Shown: positions 56,424-64,000 of the stretch, piece by piece | How the letters are laid out: each line of letters begins with the position of its first letter | How positions within the stretch are numbered: position 1 is the stretch's first letter | NCBI GenBank assembly: GCA_026225945.1 | Contig: JAMJFZ010000597.1 | Coordinates: 7,228,501 to 7,292,500, forward strand | Length of the DNA stretch: 64,000 bases | Direction of reading: 5' to 3' | Source of the DNA: Cricetomys ansorgei | Lineage: Eukaryota > Chordata > Mammalia > Rodentia > Nesomyidae | The notes under the pieces: model-generated | Databases searched by the model: none | What the model was told of the DNA's origin: nothing | The model's input: only the letters and a program-made list of their open reading frames with translations | Translations under genes and position numbers: made by a program

Positions 56424-57089
56424 TTGGACCCTACCAGGTGGGAGGGGGTTCTTTATACTGCCCTTGCTCTTGAAGGTTCATCTTAAGGTTCCAGCCTTAA
56501 AGATCTGCTAACAGCTATATGAGCAGACATTGGGGAATTTGAAGAAGGCTTGGCCTGAGGGGTTGTGCTGAGTTCATTGGTTTTTTTTCCAAGGTATGGA
56601 CTCAAAGCACCCCATCTCATGCCAGCTCCTACCAGACGCTTATCAGAGTGGGATGCAGCCAGGAGCTCACAGCTCAGCATGGCAGAAGCACAGAGCTGGG
56701 CTAGGCGGGCATTCATCTATTTGGGGATGGAAAAGAACTTCCAGGGACAAAGAGCAATGGCAACAAGGGAAATGGAATGTAGGATTGGCCTTAGAGTAGA
56801 GAAAACAAGGGCCACTGAAGGATCTACACGGAAGTCACAAGGGTTGATCAGGAAGAGTTGGGATGGCCAGGCAGGGTGGTGCTGAGGGATTTGGCCAGGA
56901 GTGGGTCCTTAGTAAACCTTTTTGTTCTATTTAGATTTGATTTATTTACTCCTTTTTTTTTTTTAAATCCCTTCATTTGCCAGGACATCCCTTCTCTGAG
57001 GATTCAGCAGGATGCCAGTTTAAACATTTATTAACAGTAATAGTAATAGCTGAAGTGTGCGCCACTGACCTGACAATGCAAATACGACT
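56424..57089. other. Unique intronic sequence
   Basis: Opposing frames at 56483-56716 (-) and 56565-56885 (+) have no family. A T run lies at 56953-56965. Confidence 0.35.
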
Positions 57090-57310
57090 GGGCCAATGGG
57101 ATGGCTCGGCAAGGAAGGGCACTTGGCCATCAAGGCTTAGGACATTCCTGAGACCACACTGTGGAGAGAACTGGCTTATTCCTACTGGTTGCCCTCTGGC
57201 CCTCCACAAAATATTCCATAACATGTGTGTATCTGTTCATGTACATGTGCTCATGTGCACATACATGTACACACACTCAAACATACTTGGGCATGCACAC
57301 AAACAGAAAT
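57090..57310 (+). mobile_element. B2-superfamily SINE
   Basis: gggccaatgggatggctcgg, aagggcacttggccatcaag, gagagaactggcttattcct and ctggttgccctctggccctc, then a CA/TG tail. Confidence 0.7.
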
Positions 57311-57337
57311 GTGATGACTTTTGAAAATAGGATTATG

Positions 57338-57450
57338 TCCTCACATTTACAGAAAAGGAAACTGAGGCACACTTATCTCACATCATGTCACTTATCAATA
57401 GCAGAGTTGGAATTTCAAACTCTATAACCAAAGGTTTTGGTCTGCTACCA
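57338..57450 (+). repeat. MIR SINE
   Basis: cctcacatttacagaaaagg, aaactgaggcacacttatct and agcagagttggaatttcaaa are clear MIR core phrases. Confidence 0.75.
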
Positions 57451-58770
57451 TGTCTGGGTGCATCTTTAAAGACTAATTTCACAAGAAGATTGACTCAATG
57501 GTCCTCAGACTACAAAGGCAATATGGCATGTGTTTGTAAACTGCTGGTGCATCTGCCATGCAGACTGCCCTCCTCCTCCGGACCCTATTCTCACTGCTGT
57601 CAGTGCCTGCTCTGTCCTCTGGAACAGGTGGGGGCTTTGCCCAGAATGGCTGTTTTGGTGTGACAATTCATAGTGGAAGACATGAAGGCAACAAAGCATC
57701 AGATGATAAAGGAGCAGGTCCTGAAGGGCCTCAGAGAAATGCAGTTGTGAAGCAAGACACAACACAGTTAGGTCACGTTCAGAATGGGAACCAGATGAAG
57801 TCAGAAGTTCAAAATCTGTAAAAGGCTCTTTTAAACATGGCCTTCCCATAGCAGGCACTATCAGGCTGGAAGGAAGGGCATCAAAGTTCTAACCAATCTG
57901 TACGGTCTCATTGAGCAATTGGCAAACATTTGGTGAGTACCCACTGTGTACCAGGCTTGAGCTAGTATGGGAGAGGGAAAGAAAGAACAGGGCAGAATGT
58001 TCACCTGACAACTTGAAATGCCACATAACAGGCTGAGTTTCCATTCTCATACCAATCCCTGGAACACAGCAGGAAGAACAGGGATTACCAGCTGGGGGAG
58101 GAGCAATTTCTCCCCAGGGTCCCTGCATAGATCTCCTCCAAGGTAGTTCTTTTTCAGAGCCCAAGAATGGAATCATTATCCCTCCACAGCCAGGGAAAGT
58201 ATCATCTCCTCCCCCAGCTCTCTGGCAGTCACTGAAGAGCCTGCTGCTCATCAAACTCTCGAGAGGGACCTGGAAACAAAGTTTGTAACCTTGCAAGTGG
58301 GCTCTGCGGTAAGACAGGTGAAAGTCATCCCCCAAGCTGGGCTCTACTCAGTATGAGCCGGTTTTCATATTGGGCCCTTGATTCGCTCTACAGAGGACTT
58401 CTGCTACTTCTCAGCTATTCCCTGATGGTTAGCATTATGACTATGGTGGAGGATTAAAGGCGATAGGATTTGAACAGGAACAAAATTACACAGTATAAAA
58501 TCCAGTACAAACCAGGTTTGTCTCTACTTTCCCAAGCTTTGATATATTTTCTTTCATGATGGCTGATCCCAGAGGATTCTGGCCAGTTTCCTGTCTTCAT
58601 CCAGATGCCTTTGCCTAGTAGCTTCAGTTTGGGATTCTCTTGTCACTCAAGAGGTAGAAGAATGAGGGGCAGGAAGGTCAGACTCCATGGATTCCAGATC
58701 CACTGCACCTCTTCACAACTAGAAGACCTTGACCATTCTCTGCCTTTTTTTTTCCAGCAGCAGGAGGAGG
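57451..58770. other. Mostly unique; L2/MIR-like phrase at 57925-57975
   Basis: gagtacccactgtgtaccag is L2/MIR-like. Frames at 57505-57858 (-) and 57889-58335 (-, 148 codons) have no recognisable domain and no splice-flanked match. Confidence 0.35.
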
Positions 58771-58771
58771 T

Positions 58772-58960
58772 CGCTGGGTGTGACATGTGTGCTTGTAGCA
58801 CCAGTACTTGGGTTTTCAGGTGGGAAGATTAGGAGTCCAAGGTTATACTTGGCTACATATAATTTTACAGCCAGCCAAGGCTACATAGTGAGACCTTGTG
58901 GAGGAGGAAGAGGAAGAGGAGGAGGGAGAATAAGGAAAAAGGAAGAAGAGGAAGAAAGGA
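58772..58960 (+). mobile_element. B1-type SINE running into a (GGA)n tract
   Basis: gctgggtgtgacatgtgtgc, agcaccagtacttgggtttt, ggagtccaaggttatacttg and aggctacatagtgagacctt, then the purine tract 58900-58960. Confidence 0.7.
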
Positions 58961-59003
58961 TAGTAACTCTCTTAGGTGGGAAAGTTAAACAAGGGAATAC
59001 ATG

Positions 59004-59130
59004 ATGCTTCTCGACCCTGGTTGCACTTTAGCATCATGGGAGTTGCTTTCAAACCCCATCATTTCTCATTTCCAATGATTCCCCATCTCTGAAAATTCTG
59101 TTCTGGGATGATATGGGGATAGCATCCAGC
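59004..59130 (+). mobile_element. MER5-like hAT-Charlie fragment
   Basis: cttctcgaccctggttgcac, tttagcatcatgggagttgc and ccatctctgaaaattctg resemble the MER5 terminal and middle sequence. Confidence 0.5.
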
Positions 59131-59399
59131 AGAGCTCTCCCAAGTGATCCCAGGGATTGGCCAAGGCTGATAACTCTTGGGACACAATGAGTGCTCATTG
59201 GCTGGTAGTTACTGTCAAACTGTCTGATAATGACACAATAATGTAAGCTGACTCTGACAAACTGTAAGACCCACCAATGGGCTCTAGCTACCGGGCATTG
59301 TAGTGTGGAGGTGGTAGGTATAGAAGTGAGCAGGAGCAAGCCTGAACCTCTTCAGAGTTTAACTCCCTTCTTGTATAGAATAGATATAAATCCATGAGA

Positions 59400-59590
59400 A
59401 ACTAGAAGAAGAGGGACAGATAACACCTTTCAAGCACCTGCCTGATGCCAGGCAATTTTTATACCAGCTCAGCCTGTGAGTGCTCACAAGAGCACCACAA
59501 AGTAGCCATTGAACCCAAGTTGAAGGGTTGGGAACAGATCTCAGGAGATCATTCACCTACCACAGAGCTAGGATCAGACTCGATCTACCT
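59400..59590 (+). repeat. MIR SINE
   Basis: aagcacctgcctgatgccag, gagtgctcacaagagcacca and cacagagctaggatcagact follow MIR. Confidence 0.65.
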
Positions 59591-59839
59591 GACCAGAGGT
59601 TTATCATATCATGCCTGCTACTTTTGGTTCATAGTGTTGATAGAACCGAGTAACAAATTAATTGGGATTAGAATTTAGGAGTTTCACATCTCAGACCATG
59701 TGCATCGATATTTAGCTCCCATCTGCCTGTCATTCTACACATGTCTCCACCCATCCAATCCTGTTACCCTGTAGAGTTGTAAAATAAGATTTTCGAAGTT
59801 AAGCAAATACTTCAGTTGATAGGCCAGCTTTGGGGGTAA

Positions 59840-60260
59840 ATTTTAATGTTCCGTTTTCATGAATAAAGTTAATAAAATTAGCATTAAGCTTTATAATATA
59901 TCACAAAACCAAGAGAAATGGGATTGCTTGAACAGTATGCTAATAGCATCAGATTATTTAATGTAGATTAACCAACAATCCTAAACAGCAATACAGATAG
60001 AGGAAAACAAAATTAATGTGATTAAATGTACCCTGGGACTATTTATTCTGCCGGTTGTTAAAATTTAGCAGACTGCAAAGAGTCTGCAGCTGCGGCCCCA
60101 AAATAGCCAAGTCTCTCCTCAGCTGCCGCTAATTAATGTGATTTTCCTAATAACAGTTTCCTAATAGAAGAGAGACAGTAGCAAATCAAAACAACTTCAT
60201 TTTCATGCTGGTGAGGCCTAGCAACAACAACAACAGAAAGAGCCCAAACGGATCCAAGTG
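59840..60260. promoter_or_regulatory. Candidate conserved enhancer-like block with a duplicated 13-mer
   Basis: Repeat-free and AT-rich. AATTAATGTGATT occurs exactly at 60011-60023 and 60131-60143. CAGCTG E-boxes lie at 60087-60092 and 60120-60125, a CArG-like ccaaaatagc at about 60097, and additional atta cores throughout. The texture is that of vertebrate developmental enhancers. Activity and conservation were not tested. Confidence 0.45.
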
Positions 60261-61754
60261 GAAACGCATCTCACTGTAGGCTTCCATGTGGAGTTTCTCA
60301 TGCTCAGCTGACCTCCGGTGCTGGAAGTCTATTGCTCAAATACACGAGTTAAGGCTTTAGCACGGCAAGCGGGTGACATGCCGGGCAGCCACTGTGATAG
60401 AGCGTCACAGTGGGCTCTTCCATAGGCACCAGGAGAAGAGTGTTCTAGATAGTTGTCCCTTGCACTGGACCTATGCCTGGCCCACGTTCTCTTAATTTCC
60501 TAGTCTCCCTACTTCTGAAAAAGAATCCAAGCCAGCCAGTTTACACCATTCATATGTACAGTCAGTCCCTCTGGGGCATAGTACTCGCAATGCAGACGTG
60601 GCCAGCATCCCTCATATCCAGTCCACTGATGCCTTTGGCTCAGGTATTGGTCAGTCATCTTAACCAACTGCTACTAACTGGTTTCACCAAAACATGTTGC
60701 AAGTCAGAACCATTTACCACTCCGCAAACTGGCTTACACCTCCTAAGGAGGGTACGGACAATGAGGATTTATTAACTTTTTTTTTTCCTGCTGACTGTCC
60801 AGCACAATAGCATTGCATACTGGGCCAGATGGTGACATTAGACCTCTGGCTGCAGCCTCCTGGGCATCTCCAGCTCAGCTTGACAGAAGAGAATCCAAGT
60901 TAGCCAAAGCTTGGGTTATAGATTTTTTAAAAGTAGCTACCTCAGCCCAAGGAAGCATGATGCTTAATGATGCCTTTGGATGGAGGGACATTAAATCTGT
61001 GCAGTCTCATTAGACCAGGTTCATTACCAAATAGCCTCCTAAGATAACAATCCCACCAGCTCAGTTTCCCATGTTGTATACCTTGTAACAGAAACATCCT
61101 TGACCCAGAATCCTCCAGAAATGCATATCTCAAACTGACGGCAAACATGCATTTATTTGCAAACACAAAACAAAACGTTGACCAGGGCATAGCCCCTGTG
61201 AAGGGTTTGACCTTTGGGTCCACCATATGACAGTATGTCCAGGAAGTCCATTGTGCTGCCCCCAAGGAGGTGCTGACTATCTCTAGTGCCATTCTCCTTC
61301 CCTTACAGAAATGGGGAAACTGAGGCTTCCCCATTTCTCTCCTTTTACTCTATCTTCTACCATAATGTCTCAGGTCCCTCCTTCACAGAACTTTTAAGCT
61401 GTTCCCAGGAACAAAAGCTCTGAAGCCGCCACCCCCACGTCATACAGCTGGTGGATGCGCTACCCATTAATTTGCAACATTATGATAGATCCTTTTAAGA
61501 TTTGTTGGGTTTTAATTTAGTCCTTACCACTTGAGAGGATCTGCAGTACTTAGGCTTGTTTAACAAGATAGGAAGTCCTGGCATTCTTCCCAAGCCCCCA
61601 CCACAAGCATAGTGGTTCACCCTTAAAAAAAAACAAAACAAAACAAACAACTCTGGTCCCTTGCATTCTACTATGTATTAAAATAAATTCTCGTTAATTT
61701 CTTCACATTTTTCATTAAGAAAACTAGAGCTCTGGACATCATCTTAGCCTTCCT
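60261..61754. other. Unique intronic sequence
   Basis: No repeat except a MIR phrase (ttacagaaatggggaaactg, 61305). 61440-61560 (ttaatttgcaacattatgat) is another repeat-free block with homeodomain-like cores. Frames here are unsupported. Confidence 0.35.
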
Positions 61755-61874
61755 CCTTTCTGTCTTCCCCCTCCCTCCCCCTTTTCCCCATCCCTTTCTC
61801 CTCCCTCTCCCCTTCCCTTATCCTCTCCATTCCTTTCCCCTCCCTCTTCCCCTCCCTTTCTGCAGGGTTGCAGG
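61755..61874 (+). repeat. Polypyrimidine tract ending in splice-acceptor-like AGs
   Basis: About 105 bp of C/T runs into ctttctgcag (AG at 61864-61865). Eight bases later comes cag|gtagct (junction 61873/61874). No open exon follows that I can identify. Confidence 0.85.
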
Positions 61875-62709
61875 TAGCTCGCCTCTGATGGTCTCGTGGG
61901 ACATAAGGATGGGGTCAGGGTGCAGACAGTGAAAAGACATGGGACAAATCAGGGAGTAAGTGAAGTATGATGCCCTCTGAAATCAGCAAGTGTCTTTGCC
62001 ACAAAGTAAGCTCTGTCCTTGGCATGTCCTCTGCTGGTGGACAGGTCACTACCTTGTTAATTGCCAACATGGTGAAAGACTTTTGAATTCAAGCCCAAGA
62101 GCTCCTTTGGAGAACAGTGGTGGCATCAGCCAAGCTGGTTGGCTTGGACAAAGCAAAGCAGATGTGAGTGGGCTTTCCATAGTGGAGAATGTCTCATGGC
62201 TCAGACCAGTCACTGTTTTGATGGCCCGACACGCTGGGTGTGGCTCTGAGAATTGCTGAGGACTTTATACTTCTTGCCAGACCGTGGGTATATTGGCACA
62301 TGCTCAGAACTGTGTGTTGGCCATAAACTCTGAATGGTAGCTAAGGTTCAGTATTGAAAATGCATCAGATGGACATGTCCCTAGAGCTCCCTGAGTAGAC
62401 ACTGCTAGAAGGGCTGTAAAGGTATACCAGATACCTACCCTCAAAAATACCAGATTTCACCCATAAGTATAAAATGTAAACACATAGGGAATCAAAGAGT
62501 AATACAACCTAGTAAATAAAGTTGAAGTGAATATCAGAGTACCAAATGCTAACTGAACACTAGCAGTTGAAAGTGTTCTAGGAGTCCAGGCCTGGAGTAA
62601 GTTACTTCTGCTGGTCCAGGTCAGTGATGAGGTAGGAGGGAGATGAGTGGGATGGGAAGAGAAAGATGTGACGTCTTAGGTTTGGGGTGTCATAAGACTA
62701 GGAGGGTGT
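61875..62709. other. Unique intronic sequence
   Basis: No repeat recognised. Plus frame 61990-62259 has no family. Confidence 0.35.
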
Positions 62710-63114
62710 GCTGGTTGGGTTGGTTATTTTGTCAGCTTACACAACTTAAGAGTCATCTGGGAGAAGGGAAACTTAACTGAGGGAGTGCCTTCATTCAGTG
62801 AGCCTGTAGGCAAGTCCGGGCACTTTTCTTGATTGGTGACTAATGAAGGAAGGTCGATCTCACTGTAGGCAGTGCCACCCTAGACAGGTGGTCCTGGGTG
62901 GTGTGAGAAAGCAGGGAGAGCAAGCCAGAAAGCTGCATTCTTGTATGGCCTCTGCTCCAGTTTCTGCTTCCAGTTTCCTGCCCAGTACATCCCATGGAAG
63001 AGAGTGTAGCCTGGCTTCCTTCAGCGGTGGACTGTAACCTATAAGATGAGATAAACTCTTTCCTCCCAAGTTGCTTTTGATAAGTGTTTATCAGAGTAAT
63101 ATACAAGCAAAGCA
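62710..63114 (+). mobile_element. MaLR-class LTR (same family as 32171-32575), diverged
   Basis: TGCTGGTTGGGTTGGTTATT opening, taagagtcatctgggagaag, gcctgtaggcaagtccgggc, ctgcttccagtttcctgccc, agataaactctttcctccca. Confidence 0.75.
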
Positions 63115-63179
63115 GAGTGGAGGGGCCATATAGTACTTAACTCTGCACATAGAGAGGCAGAACTGAGTTTGTGAGAAGG

Positions 63180-63510
63180 GAGTATGTTAGTCTGAAACTT
63201 GGTAACAGCTTTATTTTGCTCAAGGTTTTGGAGGTCCAAGGGCATAGCGCTGATGAGAGCCCCCGTGAGTAGATAGACTGTCCCATGGCATCATGGCAGG
63301 AGTGGATAGGAGACCGTATTGCAAATGAAGTCAGAAAGAAGCACACAAGGATGCTCTTAATCCCATTGCAGGACACTGCCCCAACAATCTCCCACAAGGC
63401 ATTAAAGATTCCACCTTAAAGATTCCACCACTTCTTAATGTTGCCACACTGGGGACCAATCTTCTAACACATGGGCCCTTAGGAACAGTTCCAACCAGAG
63501 TGGGAGGTTG
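63180..63510 (-). mobile_element. LTR-like element, probably MaLR class
   Basis: agctttattttgctcaaggt, ttttggaggtccaagggcat, catggcatcatggcaggagt, ccaccacttcttaatgttgc and caatcttctaacacatgggc match a known rodent/mammal LTR text in antisense. Contains a 14-bp tandem duplication near 63402-63430. Confidence 0.5.
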
Positions 63511-63514
63511 TCAG

Positions 63515-64000
63515 TTCTCAAAGGTGGTTTGGGCCTCAGTGTTCAGGACTGAGGGTATGTGGCTGCGCCTTTGGACTGTGTTCTACAAATGAGAGAAGAG
63601 CTTTTGTTGAGAGAGGACCTGCTCTGATCTAGACCCTGTGCTAGGACTCGGTGCTGTTGCTGCCTATGTGAGCCAGAGGCGACAGACAACCCCCGGGGCA
63701 AAGGGTAGGCAAACTGAATGTGCTGGGGTGGAGAGGACACATAAAGGGATTGCAGTCATTGCGTGGGAATTTCTTCACTTAGTCTGTGTGACTTTCCTTT
63801 GGGCATCATTGGAGAGGGCTCAGAGGGCACTAAGGTGGGTAAACAATGGCTTCTTCTAACACAGAGTAGTGTTTCTAATGAGTGTCTCCCCTATGCAATG
63901 CGCAGGTTTACAGTTTCTCATTCAGTTTCCACACCTTCTTTAGGAGTTTAACCCCCAGCATGTGCTCCCCATTGACAATAACCACACTTCACATCCCCAG
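63515..64000. other. Mostly unique; L2/MIR-like phrases
   Basis: gatctagaccctgtgctagg (63628) and the 63870-63950 stretch are L2/MIR-like. No exon evidence to the right edge. Confidence 0.35.

Larger units (their letters stand above)
35180..64000 (+). other. Spon1: Intron of Spon1 downstream of the exon (partial)
   Basis: Runs from the donor site to the right edge with no further recognisable Spon1 exon. In particular I did not find codons for the next reeler segment. It holds two antisense L1s, several MaLR LTRs and three AT-rich blocks that look conserved. Confidence 0.8.

Noticed and set aside
57889..58335. 148-codon minus-strand frame
   Set aside because: No recognisable domain, codon pattern or exon borders. 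Length is compatible with chance in GC-balanced sequence.
1..64000. A previously undescribed multi-gene system
   Set aside because: Apart from one Spon1 exon there is no second coding exon, operon-like arrangement, CRISPR or defence-type gene. The structure seen is explained by vertebrate introns and transposable elements.

Overview
The window is non-coding-dominated mammalian DNA from a muroid rodent. The rodent diagnosis rests on its interspersed repeats: B1, B2/B3, B4 and ID-type SINEs, Lx-like L1 3' ends, ORR1-type MaLR LTRs and a URR1 hAT element. Older mammal-wide repeats (MIR, L2, MLT1, MER20, MER2/Tigger, MER5-like) lie underneath. Most SINEs are visibly diverged. I cannot separate mouse, rat, hamster, vole or deer mouse from the sequence alone.

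One coding exon is supported: 35046-35179 on the + strand, 134 bp, with clean splice sites. Its 44 complete codons match the reeler (Reelin-N) domain of F-spondin (Spon1), including the two cysteines of that segment. The rest of the window is therefore read as two Spon1 introns, about 35 kb upstream and about 29 kb downstream. No other exon, promoter, CpG island, tRNA, rRNA or CRISPR was found. Every other open frame is short and either lies in a repeat or has no coding signature.

Layout: 0.3-5.6 kb holds ORR1, MIR, L1 scraps and a MaLR LTR. 6.7-9.7 kb holds an LTR-like block and a 2.2-kb Lx-type L1 3' end. 11-17.5 kb holds MLT1, old DNA transposons, an L1 3' end, MER20 and SINEs. 17.6-25.6 kb is mostly MIRs, SINEs and unique sequence, with a conserved-looking AT-rich block at 19.5 kb. 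25.7-26.9 kb is a long L2 relic. 29.3-34.1 kb is a nested pile: an old sense L1 broken by SINEs, B1 and ORR1, then a two-LTR MaLR element ending 0.9 kb before the exon. 37.9-41.1 kb is an old antisense L1 with inserts. 41.3-47.3 kb holds L2, B4, MLT1, SINEs and Tigger. 48.2-48.6 kb is an enhancer-like block. 49.9-53.8 kb is an antisense L1 that appears to keep its 5' end and carries URR1, a MaLR LTR and SINEs. 54.1-55.4 kb holds a B4 split by a solo LTR and a MaLR LTR split by B3A. 59.8-60.3 kb is the strongest enhancer-like block. 62.7-63.5 kb holds two more LTRs.

No undescribed multi-gene system is visible. The observations most worth testing are the non-repeat AT-rich blocks with organised transcription-factor-like motifs, above all the exact 13-mer repeated 120 bp apart near 60.0-60.14 kb. 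Others are the nested insertions with readable target-site duplications and a pyrimidine tract with splice-like AGs. Repeat family names come from recall of consensus sequences, not from a search.
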